A stretch of 26,448 nucleotides of DNA from Micavibrio sp. UBA5703 (GTDB lineage Bacteria; Pseudomonadota; Alphaproteobacteria; Micavibrionales; Micavibrionaceae). Under the pieces are notes generated by a model. The model was not told where the DNA came from. It saw only the letters and a program-made list of their open reading frames with translations, and searched no databases. Shown one piece after another: positions 15,560-22,784 of this stretch. The position numbers were made by a program, and so were the translations under genes. Position 1 is the stretch's first letter. Every line of letters begins with the position of its first letter. The stretch spans positions 1-26,448 of the forward strand of contig DIHF01000040.1 in NCBI GenBank assembly GCA_002420015.1. The letters are read 5' to 3'.

Positions 15560-16092
15560 TATTTTTGTTCTCCAAATACATCATCAAGAAAACGCCCGAC
15601 ATGGGAAATGTCGTCGGCGCGCAGAGGTTCCTCCGGGAAATCGTCAAAAGCACTATCCGGCCCGAACAAAATGATCGGCTTGTTGTAATGCAGCGCCAAT
15701 GACACTTCGTTGCGCGTGCCATGCGAGCCAGGAAGGATAATCAGCGCCTTGCTGGTCATGACGTTCACAAGATTGCGGCTGAATGGCATGACATCGCTTT
15801 GGGCTTTTGCGCTCAAGGGCGTAATCATCGGAATTTCAATATAGGGATTTGGATATGCCGCAGTATCGAGATTTTGCCCCTTGTAATCCACCGCCGGCAA
15901 AATGCCGATAGCAACGCCCTTGCGGTCTTTGACCATGGTAAAAGAGCGCGCCACGGTCGTCATCACGCCGCCGCCCGCCCCGGTCAAAAGATTAAAGCCT
16001 CGCCGCGCCAGAAGATCGCCGACAGGATCGGCATACTCCTCCCAGTCATGCTCATGAGAACCCATCACGCCGACAATCGGATAATTCCTCAT
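15559..16092 (-). CDS. LOG-like Rossmann-fold protein
   Basis: This 177-residue protein belongs to the broad LOG/TIGR00725-like group of nucleotide-binding Rossmann proteins. Some members are phosphoribohydrolases acting on cytokinin-type or purine nucleotides; the substrate here is unknown. Visible motifs are VGVMGSHEHDW near the N terminus, the nucleotide loop LLTGAGGGVM (about 35-44), RNLVNVMTSKALIILPGSHGTRNEV and NKPIILFGPD. The usual PGGxGTxxE signature has Ser for the second Gly (PGSHGTRNE). GAGGAG lies about nine bases before the ATG at 16092. It lies 20 bp after pdhC and overlaps lpd by one base. Its place inside the pyruvate dehydrogenase operon is unusual and its role there is open. 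Confidence 0.8.
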   Translation of the reverse strand: MRNYPIVGVMGSHEHDWEEYADPVGDLLARRGFNLLTGAGGGVMTTVARSFTMVKDRKGVAIGILPAVDYKGQNLDTAAYPNPYIEIPMITPLSAKAQSDVMPFSRNLVNVMTSKALIILPGSHGTRNEVSLALHYNKPIILFGPDSAFDDFPEEPLRADDISHVGRFLDDVFGEQK

Positions 16093-16112
16093 CGTTTCAT
16101 TCTCCTCTGGTA

Positions 16113-17387
16113 TTAGACCAGCATATTGACAGGATTTTCGATGTACTCTTTCAGTATTTGCAGGAACTCAGCACCCACAGCACCGTCAACGGCACGATGG
16201 TCCGTCGAGAGCGTACAGGTCATAATCGTCTTGATAACGATCTGGCCATTACGCACCACGGGCGTTTCAATCCCCGCGCCGACCGCAAGGATGCAAGCCT
16301 GCGGCGGGTTGATGATGGCGGCAAATTCCTTGATGCCGTACATACCGAGATTGGAAACGGTGAAGCTGCCGCCCTGAAACTCCTGCGGCTTGAGCTTGCC
16401 TTCGCGCGCACGGGCAGCCAAATCCTTTATCTCCTCGGAAATTTCCTTCATGCCCTTCTCGTCGGCGCCGCGCACGATGGGCGTAATCAGGCCGTTGGGC
16501 GTGGACACAGCAACGGATATATCGGCGGATTCGTATTGCAGGATTGCCGCTTCGCTCCACGACACATTCGCAGCCGGATAGGCCTTGAGCGCCATGGCGC
16601 AGGCTTTGACAACAAAGTCGTTGACCGAAAGCTTGTATTTTCCAGCGGCTTTTTCGTTCACTTCTTTACGGGTCTGCAAAAGATTGTCGATGTCGCAATC
16701 AATAGTCAGGTAGAAATGCGGCACGGTCTGTTTGGATTCAACAAGCCGCTGCGCCGTGACCTTTTTGATATTGTTGTTGGGAATTTCCTTGTACTTCATA
16801 CCCAGCAAATCGGCCAATTGTTTGGCATCGGGGCCGGACGGAGCGCGCATGGCGACCCCCTGTGCGCCGGGCTTGAATGATTCTATATCTGATTTAACGA
16901 TACGCCCGTGCGGACCGGAGCCTTTAACCTGCGACAGATCAATATTGCGCTCGGCCGCCAACCGCCGCGCCAGAGGGGAAACAAAAATGCGCCCCTGTGA
17001 TTGGATCGGCTGACCAGCTGTTTGCGGCAATAGTCGCTTCCCGGTGTCATTCCGAGGAGCCTGCGACGAGGAATCTCCTGTTTTATTCTGAGATTTCTCG
17101 CTTGCGCTCGAAATGACAATATTGGGAATATCTTTTACGCTTTCCCCCTCTTCCAGCAAAACCGCAATTACCGTATTCACCGCCACGCCCTGCGTTCCGG
17201 CTTTCACAAGAATTTTGCCAAGCGTGCCTTCATCAACGGCCTCGACCTCCATCGTCGCCTTATCGGTTTCGATTTCCGCGATAACGTCCCCGGCAACAAC
17301 CTTGTCGCCTTCCTTCTTGTGCCATTTCGCCAGCGTCCCCTCGGTCATCGTCGGGCTTAATGCAGGCATTGTGATGTTAATCGGCAT
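16113..17387 (-). CDS. pdhC: Pyruvate dehydrogenase E2, dihydrolipoyl acetyltransferase
   Basis: E2 forms the core of the complex and transfers acetyl groups to CoA. The 424-residue protein has one lipoyl domain (about 1-78, lipoyl-lysine Lys43 in TDKATM) and a linker (79-132). The peripheral-subunit-binding domain (about 135-171) contains SPLARRLAAE. The catalytic domain ends in STDHRAVDG with His397 and Asp401. Linker residues 91-114 are encoded exactly by a 72-bp palindromic repeat (17046-17117). The frame is open to 17585, but ATG 17387 gives the classical MPINITMPALSPTMTEG start, with AAGG six bases before it. It overlaps the pdhB stop by 11 bases. Confidence 0.95.
   Translation of the reverse strand: MPINITMPALSPTMTEGTLAKWHKKEGDKVVAGDVIAEIETDKATMEVEAVDEGTLGKILVKAGTQGVAVNTVIAVLLEEGESVKDIPNIVISSASEKSQNKTGDSSSQAPRNDTGKRLLPQTAGQPIQSQGRIFVSPLARRLAAERNIDLSQVKGSGPHGRIVKSDIESFKPGAQGVAMRAPSGPDAKQLADLLGMKYKEIPNNNIKKVTAQRLVESKQTVPHFYLTIDCDIDNLLQTRKEVNEKAAGKYKLSVNDFVVKACAMALKAYPAANVSWSEAAILQYESADISVAVSTPNGLITPIVRGADEKGMKEISEEIKDLAARAREGKLKPQEFQGGSFTVSNLGMYGIKEFAAIINPPQACILAVGAGIETPVVRNGQIVIKTIMTCTLSTDHRAVDGAVGAEFLQILKEYIENPVNMLV
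17046..17117. repeat. Palindromic repeat inserted in frame in pdhC
   Basis: The element is 72 bp. It starts and ends in GTCATT/AATGAC and has outer arms of about 28-32 bases that are inverted copies with a few mismatches, around an AT-rich loop. Both arms end in GAGATT/AATCTC-type inner boundaries. Its length is exactly 24 codons and it translates without a stop as residues 91-114 of E2, rich in Ser, Asn, Lys and Asp. The end GTCATTCCGAGGAG differs at one base from that of the repeat after hflX. This resembles Rickettsia palindromic elements in principle, but I do not claim sequence kinship with them. Confidence 0.85.
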
Positions 17388-18789
17388 AGCACACCTTTCT
17401 GACCGCTTCGACGACATGGATCGGTTGAGGCAGCGCAAGGGCCTCGAGGTTCGCAGCATAGGGCAGCGGCACATCGGCGGCGCAGACACGGGCCGGGGGT
17501 GCGTCGAGATAATCGAACGCATGCTCGCAGCACAGCGCCGCGATTTCAGAACCGATCCCGGCAAAGGGCCAGCTTTCCTCAACACTCACGATGCGCCCGG
17601 TCTTTTTGACGCTTTCAAGAATTGTAAAACGGTCCAGCGGCCGGATGGTGCGAAGGTTGATAACCTCGGCCTCGATCCCCTGCAAGGCCAGTTCCTCGGC
17701 CGCCTGCAAAGCTTTGCCTACCATGATTGAATAGGCAACGATGGTGACATCGCGCCCCTCGCGCTCGATACGGGCGCGGCCGAGTGGAATGATAAATTCA
17801 TCGCTGACCGGAACGTCAAAGCTCTGGCCGTAAAGAATTTCGTTTTCAAGAAAGACAACCGGGTTCGGGTCGCGGATCGCGGCCTTCATCAGCCCCTTTG
17901 CATCAGCAGCCGACCACGGCGCGACAACTTTCAGCCCCGGAATATGCGCGTACCACGAAGCATAGCACTGGGAATGCTGGGCACCCACCCGCGCCGCCGC
18001 ACCGTTGGGGCCGCGAAACACGATGGGGCAGCCCAGCTTGCCGCCCGCCATATAAAGCGTTTTGGCGGCGGAATTTATAATGTGGTCCATCGCCTGCATG
18101 CCGAAATTCCATGTCATGAATTCGACGATGGGCCTGAGACCGTTCATCGCCGAACCGACAGCAAGACCGGCAAAGCCGTGCTCGGTGATCGGCGTGTCGA
18201 TGACACGTTTTGCGCCAAATTCCTCAAGAAGCCCCTGCGAGACCTTATACGCGCCCTGATATTCGGCGACTTCCTCGCCCATCAGGTAAACATTTTTGTC
18301 ACGGCGCATTTCCTCGGCCATTGCATCGCGCAGAGCCTCACGTACGGTTTGCGTGTGTTTATCGGCGAAAGCGTCCTCATCGAACGGCGGCGGTTCAAGC
18401 ACATAGCCTTGCGCGTAAAGGATGTCGCGGTTTTCGATGACTGCACCCTGCTGTTGCTGGGCCACGCCACCGTAAACCGGAGCGGCAGATTCGGTGTGCT
18501 TGGATTGCGGTATACACGGAATATCAACGAAATTGTCGGCGCTCTCGCCCTGTTCAACCAGAACAGCAATCGGCGTGTTGACCGCAACCCCCTGTGTTCC
18601 CTCAGTCACCAGAATTTTCCCGAGAATACCCTCGTCGACGGCCTCGACTTCCATGGTCGCCTTGTCGGTTTCAATTTCTGCAATGACGTCGCCAGCCGAA
18701 ACAGTGTCGCCCTCCTTCTTCAGCCACCTTGCAAGGTTGCCTTCGGTCATAGTCGGGGATAAAGCGGGCATAAGAATTGGTGTTGGCAT
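17377..18789 (-). CDS. pdhB: Pyruvate dehydrogenase E1 beta with N-terminal lipoyl domain
   Basis: E1 beta works with E1 alpha in thiamine-diphosphate-dependent decarboxylation of pyruvate. The 470-residue protein starts with a full lipoyl domain (1-78, Lys43 in TDKATM) almost identical in layout to that of pdhC. A linker with QQQQ follows, then the transketolase-like pyrimidine-binding domain with the GEEVAEYQGAYKV and DTPITEHGFAGLAVG motifs. The C-terminal transketolase domain holds INLRTIRPLD and VEESWPFAGIGSE. A lipoylated E1 beta is a known alphaproteobacterial feature. The ATG at 18789 overlaps the pdhA stop by one base (TAATG). The end overlaps pdhC by 11 bases. Confidence 0.96.
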   Translation of the reverse strand: MPTPILMPALSPTMTEGNLARWLKKEGDTVSAGDVIAEIETDKATMEVEAVDEGILGKILVTEGTQGVAVNTPIAVLVEQGESADNFVDIPCIPQSKHTESAAPVYGGVAQQQQGAVIENRDILYAQGYVLEPPPFDEDAFADKHTQTVREALRDAMAEEMRRDKNVYLMGEEVAEYQGAYKVSQGLLEEFGAKRVIDTPITEHGFAGLAVGSAMNGLRPIVEFMTWNFGMQAMDHIINSAAKTLYMAGGKLGCPIVFRGPNGAAARVGAQHSQCYASWYAHIPGLKVVAPWSAADAKGLMKAAIRDPNPVVFLENEILYGQSFDVPVSDEFIIPLGRARIEREGRDVTIVAYSIMVGKALQAAEELALQGIEAEVINLRTIRPLDRFTILESVKKTGRIVSVEESWPFAGIGSEIAALCCEHAFDYLDAPPARVCAADVPLPYAANLEALALPQPIHVVEAVRKVCYAD

Positions 18790-19802
18790 TACTGCGCCTC
18801 CACAAGTACATCGGTCCAGAGTTCGGACGGGTCAGGTTCAGGGGATTCCTGAGAGAACGTCGCAGAGTCGTTCACGATATCCTTGATTTCTTTTTCTATT
18901 TCCTGAATTTCGCTCTCGGAAATTTTGGCCGACATCATGGCTTCTTTCAGGTGCGTTATCGGGTCACGCTCCTCTTTGAACTTGTTGACTTCTTCCTTGC
19001 TGCGGTACTTGGCGGGGTCGGACATCGAATGGCCGCGATACCTGTACGTCATCATTTCAAGGATGTACGGGCCGTTGCCCGAGCGTATGTAATCAAGCGC
19101 CTGACGCGCCGCCGCCTGTACGGTAAACACATCCATGCCGTCGACCTGCTCGCCCGGAATACCGTAGCCTTCGCCGCGCTTGTAAAGCTGCCCGGCGGAA
19201 GAGCGCTTGACGCTGGTGCCCATGCCGTACTGGTTGTTCTCAATCACAAACAGGATCGGCAATTGCCACAGCGCCGCCATGTTGTAGCATTCGGCCACCT
19301 GCCCCTGATTAGCGGCCCCGTCGCCCATGTAGGCAATAGCGACACCGTTGTCTTTTTTGTATTTATGCGCGAAGCCGAGGCCCGTACCGATCGAGGTCGA
19401 AGCCCCGACGATGCCGTGACCACCGAAGAAATTCTCATCCCGGCTGAACATGTGCATCGAGCCGCCCTTGCCGCGGGAATAACCCGTGACGCGCCCGGTC
19501 AACTCGGCCATGATCCCCCGCGCCTCCATCCCGCAAGCCAGCATATGCGCGTGGTCGCGGTAGGATGTAACGACGGTGTCCTGCTTCTGCTGTACCGAGG
19601 TAATGCCCGTCACCACGGCTTCCTGACCGATATAAAGGTGGCAGAAGCCCCCGATAAGGCCCATACCGTAAAGCTGCCCGGCTTTTTCCTCAAAGCGGCG
19701 GATCAAAAGCATGTCGCGGTAGAGCTTTTTCAACTCGTCCCTGCCGTGCGCCTGATGTCCGGCTTCCGTCATGGCCCCGTTTTTCTTCTTTGCCGCCGCC
19801 AA
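18789..19802 (-). CDS. pdhA: Pyruvate dehydrogenase E1 alpha
   Basis: E1 alpha binds thiamine diphosphate with E1 beta and decarboxylates pyruvate. The 337-residue protein shows RRFEEKAGQLYG, the YRDHAH segment (81-86), the thiamine-binding motif GDGAANQG (160-167) ending in ENNQYGMGT, and the phosphorylation-loop-like YRYRGHSMSDP. A Lys-rich N-terminal tail and an acidic C-terminal tail are present. The start is a TTG at 19802: GGAGG ends six bases before it, a near-perfect ribosome site, whereas the first in-frame ATG (ten codons later) has none. A TTG start on the first gene of a major operon may lower expression. The gene begins the pdhA-pdhB-pdhC-LOG-lpd unit. Confidence 0.95.
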   Translation of the reverse strand: MAAAKKKNGAMTEAGHQAHGRDELKKLYRDMLLIRRFEEKAGQLYGMGLIGGFCHLYIGQEAVVTGITSVQQKQDTVVTSYRDHAHMLACGMEARGIMAELTGRVTGYSRGKGGSMHMFSRDENFFGGHGIVGASTSIGTGLGFAHKYKKDNGVAIAYMGDGAANQGQVAECYNMAALWQLPILFVIENNQYGMGTSVKRSSAGQLYKRGEGYGIPGEQVDGMDVFTVQAAARQALDYIRSGNGPYILEMMTYRYRGHSMSDPAKYRSKEEVNKFKEERDPITHLKEAMMSAKISESEIQEIEKEIKDIVNDSATFSQESPEPDPSELWTDVLVEAQ

Positions 19803-19937
19803 ATGGTTCCTCCGGAAATGGGTGTATCAACAAAACTTGTGTTAAACAGTGCATAAATTGCTACAACAATTCCACAACCTGTTCCAGAGGAATTTATCGT
19901 TTATTGCACTGCAATATGTTGATATAGAAGACAAAAA
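19803..19937 (-). promoter_or_regulatory. pdh operon upstream region with palindrome
   Basis: The 135-bp AT-rich gap between ftsB and pdhA most likely carries the pdh promoter. A weak pair on the minus strand is TTGTTG (19864-19869) and TTTAAC (19841-19846), 17 bases apart. A 13-base palindrome ATTGCACTGCAAT lies at 19903-19915, about 34 bases upstream of that -35, and could be an operator. The ribosome site GGAGG is at 19809-19813. No known regulator site was recognised. Confidence 0.35.
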
Positions 19938-20249
19938 TCAGTTTGCGACGATCGTCTTTTCGTCGGGGTGACGATAGCCCAAAACAAGGCGGGCCCTTTC
20001 TTCCAGCAGATCGCGGTTGATGGAACCGGGGCGCATCATGACCACTTTTTCCTCGATGGCCTCGCGCTCGGCACGCAGCGCATCGTATTCATTTTGTGTT
20101 TTTGAAATGACAGTATTCAGCGACATTAAACGCAAATAGCTACGGTTACCCTGAATCGTGTGGTAGGAAAAATAAACCGTCAGACATAGCCCGATCAAAA
20201 AAATCAGGTTCTGGCGGATGACAAAGCGTTGCTGGTACAATTTGTTCAT
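19938..20249 (-). CDS. ftsB: Cell-division protein FtsB/DivIC family
   Basis: FtsB-type proteins form the FtsQBL complex at the division septum. The 103-residue protein has a short cytoplasmic N terminus, one membrane segment (about 12-31, LIFLIGLCLTVYFSYHTI) and then a coiled coil (about 40-72) with hydrophobic residues at regular spacing. A C-terminal segment with the LLEERARLVLGYRHPDE block is typical of the family. Topology and length fit. It lies between the yqgE-like gene and the pdh operon, the usual place eno-ftsB-pdhA in alphaproteobacteria. No strong ribosome site or promoter was seen in the 120-bp gap upstream, which holds only a small 6-bp hairpin. Confidence 0.88.
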   Translation of the reverse strand: MNKLYQQRFVIRQNLIFLIGLCLTVYFSYHTIQGNRSYLRLMSLNTVISKTQNEYDALRAEREAIEEKVVMMRPGSINRDLLEERARLVLGYRHPDEKTIVAN

Positions 20250-20369
20250 AACGCTATGGAATCATATTTGAGTCCTGTGGACAAGTAGAAAAATGCAAAT
20301 GATTCAATAGCTTAATGAGTACATACAGGGAACAAGCCCCGCTAAGCGATTCTGATGATTCAGAAAAAT

Positions 20370-21008
20370 CTAAACCCCCTCCTCTTTCGCAGGAGCGGTT
20401 TCGAGGACCTTCTTCATGGCCTTTTTCCAGACCTGGCGGCGCGGGGTGTGAAACATCAGTTTTTCATCGTAATCGATTACAGCCCAGGCACCGCGTGCAA
20501 TCTCGCGGTTGAGCTGCCACACGCCCCAGCCGGAAAATCCGGTAAAAAGGCGCAGCGGGCTTTTGTTTTTCCACTTATCGAGATACTCGATGAATTCCGG
20601 TTTTTTCTTGCGCACAGCATCGACCGGTGTGACAACAAAGCCCTGCGGCACATCTTCGGCTTCAGCCTTGAGCAAAAGGAAATTATTTTTGCCAAAACCA
20701 ACCGGCCCGCCCTCGTACATTTCGACGTTCCATTTCGTTTCGGGGAAATCAATGTTCTTTTCCTTCAGATCGCGGCGGCGCAGCGGACGATTGATGATGA
20801 CCCCATGTGCCCCCCAGAAATCGTGACGGTTGATATAGATGACCGTCTCTTTGAACGGTGAATCTTCAACCACGCCCGTCGCCACCAAAAACTTTCCTTC
20901 GTGCCCCTTATAGAGGCTGGCGATGCTGGGCAGCGCGATAAACAACGCGGCGAAAATCAGATAGATGCGCGCCTGCGCCGGGGTGACCTTAAGTTTCTTC
21001 AGAGACAT
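20370..21008 (-). CDS. YqgE/AlgH-like protein with N-terminal membrane anchor
   Basis: The 212-residue protein carries a UPF0301 (YqgE/AlgH) domain of unknown function. Matching blocks are GKFLVATGVVEDSPFKETV (about 38-56), GAHGVIINRPL, YEGGPVG and the Trp-rich GFSGWGVWQLNREI. Unlike usual cytosolic YqgE proteins it begins with a basic N terminus and a hydrophobic segment (about 15-34, IYLIFAALFIALPSIASLY), so it is probably anchored in or exported across the inner membrane. No lipobox Cys is present. A strong GAAGGAG lies seven bases before ATG 21008. It starts 15 bp after eno, so it is probably co-transcribed with eno, upstream of ftsB. It may act in the envelope; this is inference. Confidence 0.8.
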   Translation of the reverse strand: MSLKKLKVTPAQARIYLIFAALFIALPSIASLYKGHEGKFLVATGVVEDSPFKETVIYINRHDFWGAHGVIINRPLRRRDLKEKNIDFPETKWNVEMYEGGPVGFGKNNFLLLKAEAEDVPQGFVVTPVDAVRKKKPEFIEYLDKWKNKSPLRLFTGFSGWGVWQLNREIARGAWAVIDYDEKLMFHTPRRQVWKKAMKKVLETAPAKEEGV

Positions 21009-21023
21009 CGTTTACTCCTTCAG

Positions 21024-22337
21024 TTACGCAGCTTTCTTCTTCTTAGACTTTTGTGCCAGGGGCGCACGCAGGAAACTTGCGCCGGAATAACGCGCCGATG
21101 CGCCAAGTTGTTCCTCGATCCGCAAAAGCTGATTGTATTTCGCCGTGCGGTCAGAGCGCGACAGCGATCCGGTTTTGATTTGCCCGGCATTGGTGGCCAC
21201 AGCCAGATCCGCAATCGTTGAATCTTCCGTTTCGCCCGAACGGTGCGACAATACAATGCCAAAGCCCGCCTTCTTGGCCATTTCAATCGCCTCCAGCGTT
21301 TCCGACAGCGTGCCGATCTGGTTCACCTTCACCAGAATGGCATTGCCTGCCTTACGCTCGATCCCTTCCGCAAGACGCTGCGGATTGGTAACGTAAAGGT
21401 CGTCGCCCACAAGCTGCACGCGTCCGCCGATTTCCGCCGTAAATTTCTCCCAGCCTTTCCAGTCGTCCTCAGCCAGACCGTCCTCGATTGAAACAATCGG
21501 ATACGAAGCGCACAGGCCTTTGTAATACTGGATCATCTTGTCGGACGACATCACCTTGCCTTCGCCCTCAAGGTGATATTTGCCGTTCTTGTAAAATTCC
21601 GTCGAAGCGGCATCGAGCGCAATCACAATATCCTCGCCAGCCGTATAACCCGCCGCCTTGATCGCGTTCATGATGAAATCAAGCGCCTGCTCCGACGATT
21701 TTACCGCAGGCGCAAAGCCGCCCTCGTCACCGACATTGGTGTTGAACCCGGCTTGCGACAAGCCTTTTTTAAGGGCGTGGAAAATCTCCGCTCCGGCGCG
21801 CAGCGCTTCGCCAAAATCCGGCGCCGATACCGGCATAATCATGAATTCCTGAATATCGACCGGGTTATCGGCATGCGCCCCGCCATTGAGGATATTCATC
21901 ATCGGCGTCGGCAACAGATGCGCCCGCGCTCCGCCGATATAACGGTAAAGCGGCAGATCCAGCTCATGCGCCATCGCCTTGGCCACGGCCATCGAAACAC
22001 CAAGTATGGCATTGGCGCCAAGGCGCGATTTATTTTTTGTACCATCGAGTTCGATCATCGTGCGGTCGACGCCGATCTGGTCTTCCGCATCCGCGCCAAG
22101 CAGCGCATCGAATATTTCTGTGTTGACGTTCTTGACCGCCTTTAGCACGCCCTTGCCGTTGTATTTCTTCTTGTCGCCGTCGCGCAGCTCTGCTGCCTCA
22201 TAGGCACCGGTCGAAGCACCGGAGGGAACGGCGGCGCGTCCCTGCGCCCCGCTTTCAAGAACAACGTCAACCTCAACCGTCGGATTGCCCCGGCTGTCGA
22301 GAATTTGTCTGGCGTGGATATCGATAATGGCAGTCAT
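21024..22337 (-). CDS. eno: Enolase
   Basis: Enolase interconverts 2-phosphoglycerate and phosphoenolpyruvate; it also joins the RNA degradosome in some bacteria. The 437-residue protein has the N-terminal ARQILDSRGNPTVEVDV, the flexible loop PSGASTGAYEA, the GDDLYVTN metal-ligand segment, the ILVKVNQIGT catalytic-lysine region and the signature SHRSGETEDSTIADLAV. A short Lys-rich tail (KSKKKKAA) closes it. Length is normal. The ATG at 22337 has GGGGG six bases upstream, and this G-run is the 3' arm of a hairpin (22344-22368), so translation may be controlled by RNA folding. Neighbours kdsA upstream and ftsB/pdhA downstream are the usual alphaproteobacterial set. Confidence 0.97.
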   Translation of the reverse strand: MTAIIDIHARQILDSRGNPTVEVDVVLESGAQGRAAVPSGASTGAYEAAELRDGDKKKYNGKGVLKAVKNVNTEIFDALLGADAEDQIGVDRTMIELDGTKNKSRLGANAILGVSMAVAKAMAHELDLPLYRYIGGARAHLLPTPMMNILNGGAHADNPVDIQEFMIMPVSAPDFGEALRAGAEIFHALKKGLSQAGFNTNVGDEGGFAPAVKSSEQALDFIMNAIKAAGYTAGEDIVIALDAASTEFYKNGKYHLEGEGKVMSSDKMIQYYKGLCASYPIVSIEDGLAEDDWKGWEKFTAEIGGRVQLVGDDLYVTNPQRLAEGIERKAGNAILVKVNQIGTLSETLEAIEMAKKAGFGIVLSHRSGETEDSTIADLAVATNAGQIKTGSLSRSDRTAKYNQLLRIEEQLGASARYSGASFLRAPLAQKSKKKKAA

Positions 22338-22343
22338 TAAAAG

Positions 22344-22368
22344 CCCCCTGATCTAGTAAATCTGGGGG
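22344..22368 (-). promoter_or_regulatory. Hairpin covering the eno ribosome-binding site
   Basis: On the minus strand CCCCC (22364-22368) pairs with GGGGG (22344-22348); after one mismatch, GAT pairs with ATC inside, leaving a 7-base loop. The GGGGG arm is the only Shine-Dalgarno candidate for eno and is followed by CTTTTA and the ATG. It could be a translation-controlling hairpin or a weak terminator, as four T follow. Confidence 0.5.
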
Positions 22369-22395
22369 TTTAGTAGCACAACCTATAGGGAAATT

Positions 22396-22752
22396 CTAGG
22401 CTTCTTTGTCGACTTCGCTGCCACGCAGGAAGGGGGCAAGCCGATCATCGGACATACGGCCGCGTATGGCCATGATTTGCTGGCGCGCCCCTTCGACGGT
22501 GGCATCCGTCCCGACACTTAGCGACAAAATCCTGTTACCGAGGGATGTGGATTGGCTGAGATACTGGCTATTAATAGCTCTCGCCCGACCTGAAATACCA
22601 AAACCTCTGACACGCAAAGCATCTCTGCCCTGCTCCAACAAGCTGGCGGTGGATTCGTTCTGACTCAGCAATGTGGGGGCGGACGGCGCAACACCCCTTG
22701 CATTGGCAAGCGACGCCGCGTTAGCGAACTGTGTGGCTCCTGGTATTCTCAT
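22396..22752 (-). CDS. Small unknown protein between kdsA and eno
   Basis: I do not recognise this 118-residue protein. It is rich in Ala, Ser, Arg and Leu, has no membrane segment, no signal peptide and no Cys. The N-terminal 40 residues look disordered (AATQ-, SAP-, SQN-type composition). A central part with GFGISGRARAINSQYLSQS and a C-terminal helix EGARQQIMAIRGRMSDD follow. It lies 32 bp after kdsA and 58 bp before eno on the same strand, with base composition like its neighbours, so it is probably a real operon member. AAGGA lies about 12 bases before ATG 22752, rather far. Secretion-substrate or structural roles are possible but nothing in the sequence shows them. Confidence 0.6.
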   Translation of the reverse strand: MRIPGATQFANAASLANARGVAPSAPTLLSQNESTASLLEQGRDALRVRGFGISGRARAINSQYLSQSTSLGNRILSLSVGTDATVEGARQQIMAIRGRMSDDRLAPFLRGSEVDKEA

Positions 22753-22784
22753 GGTTCAGGCAATTCCTTTGCTGACCTAACCCT

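Noticed and set aside
17388..17585. 66-codon upstream extension of the pdhC frame
   Set aside because: It lies in the coding end of pdhB in another frame; ATG 17387 begins the lipoyl domain exactly.
20350..20365. Small hairpin TTCTGA/TCAGAA after the yqgE-like gene as terminator
   Set aside because: On the minus strand no T-run follows the stem; T residues precede it, so it does not fit an intrinsic terminator for that gene.
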